A stretch of DNA of 64,000 nucleotides from NCBI RefSeq assembly GCF_003945595.2, contig NW_024104332.1, positions 2,294,001 through 2,358,000 on the forward strand, given 5' to 3'. Of the stretch, positions 43,101 to 58,100 are shown piece by piece. The DNA comes from Pipra filicauda. Lineage: Eukaryota > Chordata > Aves > Passeriformes > Pipridae. The position numbers were made by a program, and so were the translations under genes. The notes beneath the pieces were generated by a model, which was given only the letters and a program-made list of their open reading frames with translations, did no database searches and was not told where the DNA came from. Position 1 is the stretch's first letter; each line of letters opens with the position of its first letter.

Positions 43101-46100
43101 CAGCCAGTCTACAGTTGCAAAAATAACATCTTTACAGACATGGGTAATTACTAAAAAGCAAATGGTTCTCCTAATTTCCATTTAATTTCCCGCTCTCTTC
43201 CCGCAATTTTCACGACCAAAACCAGCCCTAGCTAGAAGATTGTAAAACTAAGAATACAATAATGTCCACAGTTTACAAGCTGGCTTTGAAAGTTTCCCTA
43301 ACAGGAATTTCACAGAGTACAAACATGTATTCCATACATTTTGATATTGGCAGCTTTAATGAGATAATTTAAACAGATCAGGATCTACTTATAAGGGAGG
43401 GTTCATCATCTGTGGTCTATCAATAATAGACAGGCCCTGAGATCATGGAACATTATTAAATAGTGCTTCCAAAAGTGCTTTAATCAAAAGCTGAAAGCAA
43501 GAAATTTTAGACCAATGCTCCTAAAGTTTTGGAACTGATTTAAGAAATTATTGACACAACATCCTTTTGCAGCTTTTTGTTCAGATTTTATACAAATGTT
43601 GGAAGAAAAAAGCTGTCCCATTGCTCTGATGAGGAAGGCAGAAATCTGAAGCCAGGCACTGACAGCCAGAAACAAAACTAACATCTAGCATCTGGAAAAA
43701 AACATTACAAATTACTTGTTACTCACATGCAATATGGAACACAGAATAGGTAAGGATTTTATTATTTTATTCTCACAGAGTAAAACCTTAACTACAGAGA
43801 CATGCATGAACAGATGAAGCCCCAGCATTAAGTCTCCTCCTGGTTTTAGTTTACCAGTGGTAAAGTCACAACTTCTTAGCATATGGGAATCTTAAAGGTA
43901 TGTGTTATAAATGTTATGAAAGCAGTTAATTACTATAATTAAAGGAGGGATATGTAGGATGGGGGGTAAAAGGGAGGAGCAGGAGTTCCAAATTAAAAGT
44001 CACTGAAAAGACCTCCTGCTTGAAGGAGGACTTTCTGAATATCATGGGGCATGAGCTCCCTGTAATTGCTTACCTGAGGCTCTGAGAAACCTGAAGCAGC
44101 AGCAGCAAGAGAAAGATGAAGATGTGACAGAATGGACAGGGATGGATTCACACCACAGAGAAACATATCACAAATGGAGAGAAATGAATCAGGCAGGTGA
44201 TGCATAGCTGAAAAGAACACAAGTTACCATGGTCACTGTCAAAACTTGACACAGCAGCAATACTCTCACAAGCCTGCCCATGCAACTGTTCACAAGTCCA
44301 CTTTTAATATCAGATCTACTATACTGCTTTCCCCTTGGAAATGGTTCTTTACTGTATAAATTGACATGAATTTAAGAAATCCAACATTTTAAGTCCTCAC
44401 ATTGGAGCACTTCAACACAGAGCCTGATTTGTTCTAAACAGCAAATGACCTGGGTGGGAGGGACCAAATACAGAATGGATTTGGAATTTTACAGCATCAC
44501 ATTAATGTTCACATAAAGCCAGTTCTGCAGTTTCATGACTGCAGATTTGTTTAGGTCCAGATTTGTTTTCAAGAACAATGAATTTTATAAAAGAGTAATC
44601 AAACAGTGGTGTTTTTTCTCGAGCCCTTTCTCAAACTCCGTGTGGCATTTTGAGCAAAAATTTTTTTCCACTGCTCTCTTCAAGTTGAAAAAGAAAGGCA
44701 CAAAATAGCAAAGTAAATTCAAGTACTGTCAAAAGGTGCTGACTGGATAGCTCTGCTTTGCTTAACTGCAAGTTAAGTCTAGCAGGAAAAGTAGCAGGAA
44801 AAGTAGCTCAGCGTGTATACCGAAGACAGGTTGTGAGTAAATTGGTAACCAGTGCCTTGGAGAATTGCCTCAAAAACATTAGTTCAAATCTGTCTGGTTA
44901 TACCTAAAAATGGTCAAGTACAATCCATGACACAGCTCTTTGTTTCTGTTCCCAGTCATTTACTCTGGGGACCTGTTTGTAGCAATGTCTGATTTCCTTC
45001 CAGGTCATATGCCCTCCTGTGGACAAATATTTCTGCCATGGAAACAGGGACATGGGAACAACTGGGCCTGTCTAAGACCCGGAGTGACATGAAGTCAGGA
45101 TACTGGCAAGTATTTTTGCAGTTTAGACTTTGTTTCGGCTGTCCCAATACTTAGTAGGTCCTCTCAAACACAACCCTGCCAGAAAGCAGTAAAATTATGG
45201 CATTTCAGCAAGGATCAAAGATTTACATGTTAGAACAGACCAATTTACACATCTTACTGGAGAAATGTAGTGGTGACAGATGTCACACACCATCAAACTG
45301 GTCAGAGGAAAGCTGGTATCTCCCCACCTGAGTCATTTATACTAGTCTAATTCACTGTGGCAAACCCGTACAAGCACCCAGGCTGATCAAAGATCTTGAA
45401 GCTGGTATAGGAGTGGAATTTTGAAAATATGCATAAAAAAGCACGCTTAAAAATTTATGGAAGAACTGAAATTGGATCTGTTCACCTTTCTTTTTTAAAG
45501 GTTGCCTTAGCAGCTAAGCTGGATAATAATGACTTAGGAAGCTTTTCATTTGCATCAGACCTGATTCAAACTACTACTTCAAAAGCCTGAAAACAGAAGT
45601 TAAAAAAACAGAATATTTTCTGTTTGGTGTGTTTTACTGACATAAAATGGGGGAATTTTTCATAACAGCATACATTGCCATTAAGCAATACAGTGAGATG
45701 ACAGGCTGTCATCTTTTAAAACCTGCACTGCACGTGACTTCCGAAGTTCTATATATCTCCAATACTTTGTAGACAAAACACCAGCTGAAGAGGGACTTGG
45801 AGTGTTCTAAGTCTGTAACTACAACAAGGCGTCCTTCATCTTTAGCTGCAGACCTTTCAGAAATTCTGATAGCAAACTCTTCTGCATCATTCAGTGGAAT
45901 GGAGAGATAGTTAAATTCTAGTTTGTAAAAGCCAGCTCTGGAAGTCAGACAGACATCTTCAAACAGCTCATTCTCACTGGTAGTTTCCATCTGACTTCAC
46001 ACATGGGCACAGAGTAAGCTGGTCTGTCACTTAAGCATTTAGCAAATATAAAAAAGAAGTAAGACATTTACAGGCAATAGGGACAGAACTGTCCAATCCC

Positions 46101-49100
46101 TCTTTTATCATCTGACTTATTAGCATACAGAGTAGCACATCCCCAGAAGGGTCTTGGTGACAGTTTTTAGGAATGAGCTCCTTCCTGCCCATGCACCTTA
46201 CATTCCCTGTGTTATTTTAGCATTTGCAGGGTGGCAGCCTGGCAGCCTTGCAGAATGAAATTGGGTGAAGCACACCCAGCAGGTGTGACTATCCCCCCAA
46301 ACCACCCTCTGAGCTCCCTGCAACCCTGACTGGTAAGAACCACTTCTGACTGCGAGAGCATGAGACAGGCTTCTCTATCAGCCACTGCTTCCATGGCTTC
46401 CAGCCAGAGGGACAACAATCTCCAACAGGAAGAGTGGGCACTAGTGAAGAAAACATCTGTCTACTGGAAGACGGAGGGAACTAGTCCAAACAGTAGAGCT
46501 AGATGGGAACTGATAGCAACAGCAACCTGGGACCAACGTTAACGAGATGTGCTTGAATATGCAGCCTAAGGACGCCAGGTTAAGAAGAAGGTACAAAGCA
46601 GTGGTGCACAGAGTGTAACGTCCCTACAACTATGGGGCAGGCAAGGCAGCACAGCTCAGGGCACAGCAGTAGCAGGAAGGGAGAGTCCATGAGCCTGACA
46701 TCTCCAGCAGTGAGCAAAAAAACTGAATATGAGCACAAATAGCACAACAGTCAAAAAGGTGAGAGGTGGGAATTGGGGGATAGAGAGCATGTGGATGCTC
46801 TGTGAGCAGTGGCTTTCAATCTTTTCTCAGCTTGCAGGCATCCAAATATAGAAGGAAGTAGAAGAGCAGCATGCAGAGAAATTGCTAATAATTGGCTGGC
46901 TTTTCACAGCTGCATGTGTCACAGTCTTGTGCTCGTCACATAAGCACCTCACAGTCACAGAACCTCACTGGCTGATGAACCACAGGCTGAAGGCCACTGC
47001 TTTACAAATGGAAGGGACTGTTTTAAAACAGCAGTTGCAAGGAAAAGAAGGAAGGAGATAGAGAAGAGACACTCAGTATCAGGAAGAAGGGACTGAATTG
47101 TGTCACTTCTGTGATTTGGATCTGCAAATTAGAAATAGCTGCATAAATGCATAAAAGCATGCACACTGACATTTTAATTTTTTTCCATTGACTGGCTAAT
47201 AGTTCAGTTGCCTAATGTATTAAGAACTCTGTCAGAACTCCTGAGTGTAATTCCTGTGCTTCTCCAAGCAGTTATCTAGTCTTCAATCCTTATTCTGCAG
47301 ATTGACACTAACAGGAGAAACAGAATGGCTGCGAGCAAAGTATGAAGTCAACAATAAAAGCTTTGCACTAGCAATAATCTAGTTACAGGGAGCCGTGTAA
47401 TAAAAAAAGGATCCATTTTGTCTGCAAACTCATCCAGTCATAGATGCTAAAGCTCCAGCTAATGCCAGCACCACCAGCTGGCATTGCTGTGATGCTTTTC
47501 CTGCTTTCTGGGCGGGCATGAAGAGCATTAGTGACTGATAGTGGACCACAGCGTATGCACATGCTCTCACTCAGCAGGTAACAACAGACCAGTGAATGAC
47601 TTACAAGATCTAGGGCTGCTGCCAAAATGGAGGCATCAGGGATAGTGCCTGGTTCACAGCAGTTCAGGAGAAACTGGAAGCGCTTCATGCCTTGGCGGAT
47701 TGCTCCCAGGTTCACAACGTTCTTGGATTTCCCTCCTTCTTGGTTAGAGGTCAAGTGATCATCAAAGCTATGGCAACCTAAGGAGGTAGAGAGTACAGAG
47801 GGGATGCAGGGAGGGGTACGGAGAAGGGAACACAGTCTCTCACCAAAAAAAAAGTCGGACTAAAATCCTGATGATTTTAAACCAGTCTTGGTTTAAATCC
47901 CTTTCTCACCTTGATGTGCTATCTTGAAGATAACAGGGGCATTTTTAGAATACTCATGAATTCCACAAAACAGACATACAGCAAGTCAGACTCCGATATT
48001 GGTCATACTGATGTCTGCCCAGAACAATTCCACCATCCTCAGTGTGGAAGCCTACTTCAACATAGGTAAACCAGGATGTGGCCCTTCCTCCCCACCTCTT
48101 TAACACAGATCATTTGCTTACTGCCTGTTTTTCCTGCATAATGTCCTACCTTACTTCTCTATTGCCTCTAAGTTTACCTTGAAGTGGAGCATGCATAAAC
48201 CTTATTCCTCATGTATCACTTTAGTAATATATCATCTGCTAGGACAGAGAAACCAGTAGTAAATTTTGGAGATGTTCTTTGTGACAATCAAGTACTGTCC
48301 TTTTTTTTAGGCATACATCTTCTGCAATTACCAGAACACCCAAAGTGATACTGGACTCAACTTCTAGGTATCATCCTCATCATTCCAGCTTCTCTCACTT
48401 GAAGTGTCTTGCACTCTTTGGGATGGAAAGCTCCCTAATACGAGTTCCTTTGGAAAATGAAGCTGGCATCCCACTCCAGGGCTTCTTTCAAGCACGATTT
48501 AAAACTCCATGTATAGAGTTCACATGATAAATCAACTAATCCCAATAAACACTTCTAATGCAGAAGATCATTATGCAGTTGGTACCCAGAGTTGAGAGAA
48601 TGGTAGAAAGACACAGATGAGAAATCTGGAAAGTAGTTTCAAAGTGGCTGGTCAAAACCAGAGTAGTCAGCTTCCAGGCTTTTTGTCTTTATCCATAATA
48701 CTCTCCCTGTTTACACGTGAAAGCCCAAAAATTTACAGAATACTAAAGGATAAAGCACTGAAGAAGAGAACATCGAGTGGAGAATTCAAGATTACTTTTA
48801 AACATGGATTTGAAAGACAAGAGTCAAACCATCAGGTCTACAGGACTTTGTGACTTCTTCAGGAAAGAAGAATGGCTGAAACTCAAAGTCCCTTTGAGAT
48901 CGCACACTCCAGAATTACCTGGAAAGCACTTAATTACCACAAACAAAAGTCACAACAGAAAATTACAATACAGATCTTAATTTTCCCCCGAAGGCAGAGG
49001 TATATCAAATTTCAAGAGACTTATTTACAAATTCTGTGGCTTTTCTCTCTCCAGTGAAGCTTTTACATAGTTTTCCAGTAAACAAAATGTTCCATGTTGG

Positions 49101-52100
49101 AAAATATTCCATTGGATGGAACAAACAAACAAAGTAGAAAGAACAGATAGAACACTTACATATATGAGCAGTCACAAACACCCTTTTCTTCCATCTCCTC
49201 CTGTTTTCCTGCCCGTAGCATGTTATCTGAGCCTTCCTGCTATGACTCTTTTAACACTAACTCATTTGAGGTACAAACAAATGTTTCCTATCCAGGGCCC
49301 TGTTAGGGCTGTGCCTGTATGAGACAAAGAACAGAAACTTGCCTAAGGAATGTCCCTAACACGTCCCTAACCCCCACTAGAAAGATCTAGGAGAGGCTTT
49401 GTCCATCTGAGCTTGGTAGTACTATCACTACAGCCCTTTGCAGCCCAAGCCTTGCATTTTGTTGAAGCTTTGCAAAAGAGTCCCTTGGAGGCAACTCATG
49501 ATTGTCCCCTGCTACGCCCATCCTGGAGTAGCCTTGCTGTGAGCAGGGCAGCCCTCACTGACCCAACGTTCCGGTGACTCAGCCCTGCAGGAGACCTCAC
49601 CCAGAGAGCAGAGATGATTTCCTAACATAGGATACACAAGCTCTGCCCCCAAAAGGGTGTCCCTTGAATACCCTGACAACTTCTGTGGTCCCTCACAACA
49701 TCTTCAGTAAGCGCCCAAAGGAATGTTAAGGGTCTCGTGTAAATATACTGTAACTCACTTCTGTATATATGCTTTGTTCCTAGTATAGGTAAAAAGATCA
49801 TTAAAATAAACATTTTTATGCATGAATGCGTATACATTTATGTGTATATATATGTATACATGTGCACACATACAGATACACACATTTGCACGCTTACATA
49901 CACGTCCAACACAGAATTCCCAGTGGTCCAGATGATTTCTCACAATGAAGGTTACAATTCGTAAATGATGTGACAAATTATTCTACATTTATTATTATTT
50001 TTTACTGTATTGTAGTTCACTTCTCTCCATTTTCTTTTAAATTTGGCCTGTTATGTTCAAAAACCCAAAAACACAAGAGGAAACACCACATGGAAAAACA
50101 TGAGCAAAGTAATGGCACAGCACTATGAATGACAAGAATGGAAAGGCAGAAAGAGGTTCAATTTAATGCTTTAGGATCAGACCTTGGAGGGATTTAACAG
50201 TATGTCCATCCACCATCAACAGGCTTTTATTCTCTTCTCCATAAGCACAGAAAACCTGTTGATCTGTATGGAAGACACAGAAGTACTGGAAATTTGAAGG
50301 CACTGTACTGTTGCTGTTCTACTGGGTTATAAACTGTCTTACCCTGAAAAGGCCTCACACTGATATCACTGTGCACATGCAAGCACAGACACACACAGGC
50401 ATGTACGACCACTCTAATATTTTTGCTAATGGTACGTGGCTTTCACTGCATAGCAGAGATCCTTGTTGACACAGTGATGAGACTTCTTTAACTGTTACAC
50501 TTTGCCTTATAAACTTTAAACATCCTTGCATTAGCGAGATGGAAAAAAATTATTTCCTACAAGAAAATGCAAAGGAGATCTCACAGAAGCACAGCAGAAA
50601 CAGCTGTGGCAGCCTGTAAAGATCTCATTGCCCCTCAGCTGTTGGTTCCATGGTGGAAGTATTTCACACCTACTTCAGCATGAAGTAGTGGATGAAGAAA
50701 CCAACTCCTTCCATTGCGGGGGAATGCTACCAGACTACAAGAAGGTTCTGGACCAATGCATTCTCCTAAAGGAACAACACTTTTTGCCTAGGAGCTAGTT
50801 GAAAACCACCACCATTCTGCAGTGGCAGATGGTGGCCAGTGTACAGTGGCAAAATATGCTCATACTTTGCTGGTATCACTTGCCTGAACAGTGACTTACA
50901 CACATTACACTGCAGGTCTGAGACAGATGATGGTGGAGCACACACAATGCAGTGTCAAAGTGTAATGTCAGAAAATAAAGAACATAATGCCAGTGAATGT
51001 AACATACTGTAAAGCTACTGAAATCATGGTGAAAAAGAAAATCTACTCCTTTTTGTGTGTTTTTGGGAGTCGGGTTGGGTTGGCTTGTCTTGAAGAAAAC
51101 ATAACAGAACTTCAAGATACAAAGTTGTCTCCCTGACAACAAGAATGTGTTCTAAGCTGAGGACATGAGCATGTGAATGACTGCATGATATTTTAAAACA
51201 GAATATATTATGATCTTGTATTATTCATAAAGGCATTTTTCAAACATAGCTAATTTTGAAAATACATTGCAATTAAATATACTTCTGTGGAAAGGAAAAG
51301 GAATGTTACTATTAGGTTGTGTGCGAAGAAAAAGGGACAGCATCCCTAACAAATGGTATGCAGACATCAGACATGCAAACACAGAAGAAAAGAGATAATT
51401 ATAACAAGGTTTGTGCAGGGTTTTCCATTTCTGTGCAGATCTTTGCTAAAACTGTCAAATAGTCACAAATTGGAAAAAAACAAAGCAAAACAAAAAAACC
51501 TGATGGAACACCCATTGTTGTATTAGGCAACAGAAGATTTACACACCTAATTTTGAACTAAGTGCTTTGAAGTAAGCATTAATTTTTCAAGTGTATTGAT
51601 CAAATTCAATTTGATTTAAAAAGCCCAAATGTTGTATTGCATAATTTATTTGGATATTCTTGATTTTAAAAAAAAAATTACTAGAGCTTTTTTCTAAATC
51701 AAAATAAAAGAAAGAAGGAAGGGAAAGAAAACAGTTACAAAGACTAAAAAGTTGGATAAGGCTAGAATGGATACAAAAACTACGGAGAAAGCAGGAAAAA
51801 AGGGAAAGCGGTAAAATACAGAAAGAAAGATATCTTAAAAAAAGATTAAAAAAAAATAAAAAAGGACATGAGAACCCTGATTTCTAACCATCTTTTTCTT
51901 CTGTGTGATGAAGCTTGGATGGGTGTCTTCGGCAGGTGCGCCATTTACCAAGACGCTTGAAGAAATTCTCCTCTTCATCTCTCCCGTTGTCCAGGCCTCC
52001 TCCCGGCCCCCCTCCTTCTGACAGCTTCACTGCGCTGGTAAACTTCACCTGTGCACAGACAGAGGGGTTGGTCAGGCTGTGCCAGACCATGAACTCCTGG

Positions 52101-55100
52101 TCTCCTTGGTTAGTCATAAAGCACCTACAGAGGGGCTGTAAGGACGGCCACAGTAGCACCAGCGGGTCTGCACATACACTGAGGCACTTCATCTTGTAAC
52201 CTTTCTGCTTAAAGGATTGATCTTTCGCAAGCACAAGGAAGGAAGGAGAAGCGTGACCAACAATTAAACCTTAGGTTTGTTGACAGAGCCTGCATTTCCT
52301 TCTCATTGAACCAAGGCAGACTGACCAGTACTGTGTAGGCTTAACCTAGTCTTCACCATGAGCCGCAAAAGCCCAGTCTCAAATTCCCATGGCTCTACTG
52401 TGGAGACTTCAGTGACTGAGTCTTATTGGCTTCAATGTCCATGTTAAACAGAATGCTTCCTTGGACAGCTAAAACCAGCCAGATCCTGCCCGTCCAAACT
52501 CTCTGCAATCCAGCCTGACACATTTACCTTGGAACTCTGCCTGATGAAAGAGAGACGGTCGACAGAGCTGATATCTAGGAGATCTTCCACTCCGTCGGCC
52601 AGGCCAGAGAGGGAGGAGCGCTTCAGCCAGTTCCCTGTTGCAGATTAAGCCATTCAGGACAAATCTAAAAATGCTTCCAAGCAGAATCTATTTATTAGCA
52701 ATTGCAGCATATTTCTCCACAGTGGCCATGCTAGGGCATGGGAAAATGGGAGGAAAGGGGAAGGCTTGTTTCATGTATAAACTACCATGCAAAGGCAGGT
52801 CTTGGGACTTGTAAAGGATATATTCTCTGTCTATCAAATGCTATTTGGAATATTTCTCTTGTACAGAGAGGAACAATTCCTGTGAGATTGAGGTACTAGC
52901 CTACTACTTCGGGTCACAGATTCAATAATGTATTTTGACACAGATATCCTCTGTTATTTTTAGCAAATTGCTTACATTTCCCTTTGCCTCAGATCCCCCT
53001 CTGTAAAACTGAGAGAGCAGCATTTCACAGCTTCTCTTGGGAGAATACACAATATACCTGGATAATAAGGAACTCTGTTGCAATATTTCTTAAGACAGAT
53101 ACATCTATCTGTGTTTCTCTGCACATGCAATACGTATATAGAAGAGAGAGAGACATACATTTACCTATAGGGAGTTTGAGTTTCTTTCGAAGGGAGATTC
53201 GCCGGGAACGGGAGCGGGAGCGCCTGTCTGTGGTGGTTCCAGAGTGAGCAGTGGTGCACTCAGATGTGTCCTGCTCAGACTGACTACTGGTATCACTCGC
53301 TGCACTTTGTGATTTGAACATCTTTCGCCAGAAGTCCTTCCGTCCCAGATTGGCCCCCTGGCTTTGCTCATCACTGGAAGAAAAGGGATGCAGAGCATGA
53401 ACTGCATTTCAGTGAAGTCTGAATGGTCAGGGGAACGAGAACTCCCTCCTACAGGCCCCCTCTAACCTCTCTATTCCTTGAGGTTTGTTTCATCTTGAAT
53501 TCCAAAAATATTCTTCTCAGTGCGATATAATCAAGTTTGACAACATGCTCAATATTGTTCAAGGCACAACATAACCACCCTTTCTACCTTGAGAAGCTTG
53601 TCCACTGAACAGGTCGTTCCAGTTTTTAGTTTCTACATGTGAAAAGCAAATCATCTTCTTTAGGTCAAAATGACCCACACTGATAAGATCACGCTGGTAC
53701 TTTCTACAAGCATTTGTACCAGAGAGGTTTAGGGCATCATGACAGCCATTTGTGAACCTGATGGAGTCACAGTTCTCATTAAGTACTGGAATGGGGACAG
53801 AATATTTTACTGTACTCTTGAGATCTCCCAGGCTATGGCAAGGCTCAGAGTGGAACAGCTTGCTCCAATTCCGCAGAGCAGTAAAGGGCTTTGTGTTATC
53901 CTTGTTGTCTCAGCAACAGTGAGACTTTCAAGGCTCAGTTAAGGCAGGAGAATACACGATGTAGAGCTCTGGGTCCTTGTGCAAGCCATGTCTTCATGCA
54001 CATTGCATCTACTTTAACAAGACGGACATGTATTCAGAGGCATGGAGAAGTTAAATGACTTGTCCAAAGTTATTTAGGGACCAGTGGCCATTTATAGAAT
54101 TTTCTAAAATTCTTAAGAGTATTGTTTGAATTTACTTCAATATTAAATGGCAGAATTCTTTGGACATAAGAGATTTCAGTCGTGCAATGTCTAACAGCAG
54201 GTTGATTGCACCTTGGCTGACAAAGAGAAATGCAGCAATCTTTGGAGACTACATGCAGCTCAGGAATGGGCTGGCTCTCATAAAGCAGTAATGACCCTCA
54301 CCAACAACTTGGAAGTTGAAAATTAATAGAATCATCCCCCAGAAGTACAAACAAAGCACGGAGAACAGCTGTGGTGACATCTCTGAGGAATTAACACTCT
54401 ATTCACAGCCATGGTAGCATGCAGTATTGACAAATCTACTGCACTGTACTTTGAAAATCTCTGGTATTTCCCCATCAAAATCAGGGTGCATCCAGTTGGC
54501 AGCACTGAAAAAAAAGGCATTACCTAGATGTTTGCAGCAGCTCCTGTGGAGACACTCAACTACGTGTTGTACCATCCAAAGAGAATTCTTTGCCGCCTTG
54601 CCTACTTGTACTAACCCCCAGAAGGAAGACGCTGGCAATAACACATTGGACAACCCAACAGTTACTCACTGTTCTGGAGTTTGCATTGGGCGGCTTGAGA
54701 CGTAACTCCGGCATTCATCAGGGGCAGCTGAGGTCTGGCCTTTGTCAATGATGACACTTCCCACCTCGGATCTGTAAAGACAAGAGAAATCATCAGCCAA
54801 AGCAAATGGATGCCCCATCCCATGGCCATTATTACAAAGCTGCATAACATGGAAACCAGCACTGCTGAGCAGCAAAGCAGCTTTAGAGAAGCACTTTCTC
54901 TTTAGCAACCTGCTGTCTCTCTCTCTCTATTTTTCCTGAAAAAGGCATCAGCTCTTAGAAGCAAAGCCAAAGTTTTCACGAGTTTTTCAACTTCCTTAAT
55001 CCTTCTCCCCAACATTTTAATATTAAAAATCTCAAGGCACCAGAGGAAATTTCTTTTTGATAAAGAAGCGTGTCAGGATTAGATTTCTTCTGGAACCTGT

Positions 55101-58100
55101 TTTGCATACCAAGTTTACCTGTCAGATAAGCAACACAAAGGACGTGATGCACATGTAAAACTATGTCCATACAGTGTTTTGGAACTGATACTATGCTTCT
55201 TAGTTCTCTTAACCTCTCCTTCTCCCAGTGTTTCCATTGCACTGTTCGCTTAGGTCTCTTGTATGAGTGTCAATGCTTTTTGCTGCAAACCTATTACTGT
55301 CCCAGTTCATTAAATTTTAAAGGAGGCTGCTGCCACAGCATAAGTCTGTACATCAAGAACTGACACAGAATATCAAGATAAAACACACAAGCCCTTGGAC
55401 TTCCTACATTTGTGTTTAGTACAGGCTGCCACACAGCCATATGCAAATCAGTTATTTACCTTATCTCTCCTAGACACCCACCTTTTGCTTCCAGAAGGTT
55501 TTGGCTCTTGCTCTGGTTCCTCTGGTTTTTTTCCTGGTATTAACTTTTCAGCACTGTCCAAGAGGGCACTGAGTGCCACTCTCCGAAACACATTCCCATG
55601 AGCCTCCTTGATAAACTGGACCAGCTGTCGGATATCGCAGTACAAGCCCTTAGAAACAAGACATCATGAAAAAGAAAGAATTCAGTCTGCATCTTGTGAA
55701 GAAGCAGTGAGAATCAATACTTTCTGAGGTACTGCAGCAGGCCATTACTTGCTCTGGCTGTTGTGTGATATACTCTCCAGGTACAGGGTTTGTGTTTTTT
55801 GCCTGGAAATTCATTTAGTGCACTCAGAAGAAGCAGACAGTGAGGAGCATTATTAGTATTATGGAACATGGTCTGCAATGGGATATAGCAGATGGAGAGT
55901 TATCAGAGGCTAAAACAGCTGTGAAATGAGGGACCTGCAAAAATGACGTAAAGCCTATTTAATCCCATCCATCTGAGCCATAAGCTTAAAGGTATGAAAA
56001 ATCTAAGGTGTCTGTGAGTGGAAGTAGAGTGCAAAAAGCTGCATGTTTTGTTTCAAAACCAGTGGGTGTCTTGGGATTTTTCTTCATTATTTTAGAGCTT
56101 CACATCATAGGAAGAGAGAGGAATGACTCACTCATTCCCCAACCTACTCCTACATTCAAGACTCTTTTTAGTTCTGAACATTCATACACATCTGTGATGT
56201 GCAAATCACCTCTATCACCTCTATATCTGAACCCCAAGGGGATGGAGGGAACAGTTTTACAGGACCTGATTTTTGCCCTGTGAGCTTTCCTGAAAGACCT
56301 TGGATTATTCTGAAAATTCCCAGCAAGGAACTGCACAGTCAGCTTTCAACAAAACAAAATGAAACAAAACAAAACAAAAAAACCAAACCAAACCAAACCA
56401 AAACAAGCAAACAAAAAAACCCACAAAAAACTCAACCAGAAAACCAACAAAAAAAAAAACTGGTTCTGTATACTGATTAAGGCTCTTTCTTTTCCATATT
56501 TTTTCCTGAATCCCACCACTTAATCTCTGCTGAGAAACATTCCAAAGGAGGAATATCCACAAGAACAAGAGGATTTGGACATAGGCAGACTACTCTGCCG
56601 GTTTAAGATGTTACTGTGTTTTTTTCTTCTTCCCTTCCTTCCCCTCACGTAGCATTACTGTCCCTTTAGCTGGACCTCAGTGCCTCCACAGCTCTGCCAT
56701 AAGGATGGAGTACATGAATGCTTCTTGGCTGCTTCCAAGAAAAATCCCAATTTCTGATAATAAAGGAGGTGGTTTGAGATTAGCTGCTAGATTCTGCACC
56801 AGTTTGGAAGAAGAGAGCTCGTGGCATCCATTTTACTGACTGCTATGGGAAGACAGTGCATAGGCAGCAGGCAGCAGAACCTTACTTTCCTCCAGGTGTT
56901 TGGTAAATTGAATGCTTGTCTAAACTTTGGAAAGATCTACCGAGAGTAAGCAACTCACTCTGCCACAGGCGGGCCAGGTCCTTAACCAAGTGAACTGGCT
57001 TTGACTTTGCTGGAAGTTGATTTGTGCTGGCGGTGGTCTTAGAATCATGGAGGTTGGAAAAGACTTCTTGAGATCACTGAGTCCAATTGTTAACCCAGCA
57101 CTGCCAAGTCCACCACTAAACCATGTCCCCAAGTGCCACATTCACATATCTTTTAAACCCTTCCAGAGATGGTGATTTCACCACTTCCCTGGGCAACACC
57201 TGACAACCCTTTCAGTGAAGAAATTTTTCCCAATATCTAATTTAAACCTCCATTGGTGCAACTCGAGGCCATTTCCTCTTGTCCTGTCTCTTGTTACCTG
57301 TGACAAGAAACTGAACACCACCTGACTACACCCTCCTTTCAGGTAGTCGTAGAGAGCAAGAGGGTGTCCCCTGAGCCTCCTTTTCTCCAGGCTAAACAAC
57401 TCCAGTTCCCTCTGCTGGTCCCCATCAGATCTGTGATCCAGACCCTTTCCCAGCCCCACTGCCCTTCTCTGGACACGCTCCAGCACCTCAATGTCCTTCT
57501 TTAGTGAACAGCTCAAAACTGACTCCAGAATTTGAGATGCAGCCTCACCAGTGACTGGTACAGGGAGACCACTACTGCCCTGGTCCTGCTTGTCACACAC
57601 TTTCTGATACAAACCAGGATGCCATTGCCCTTCTTGTTCATTAATCCCTTGCTCCAGACTATGCTACTAATCCACTTGGAACAACACAAAAGCTGCTTGA
57701 ACAGAGAGGAAATTGCAATTCATACTGCACAACTTTTATTCTGGCTAAGTCCCCAGGGTCCAAAACAGGCATGCAAGAAGGGCATCACATTTACATAATA
57801 CTTCAACTGTGACTGCATAGCTTGCTACACTCAAGGGATTTGATTAAACTGAACTAATTCTTCACTGTAAAGTCTCACTGGTGACGCCCAAGTGAAAAAG
57901 TAACTTTGTTAACATGAAATCAAGTGCTTACCAGGTTTTCCGGGCTGTGGAGCTCATGTGTAGTGGAAGCACAGCGAGTGATCAGTGACTTGAACATGGC
58001 ACTCACAATAATACCTTCTACACTCTGGGCTGTAGACTTGTTGTCCACTGTGGTGAAGTTATTCCCAAATCCAGCCTTGTCTGTGAAATTCAAGTATAAG

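Noticed and set aside
57178..57612. A 144-codon minus-strand open frame as a host gene
   Set aside because: Its peptide is the C-terminal end of the CR1 ORF2 protein, so it belongs to the LINE fragment and not to a host gene.
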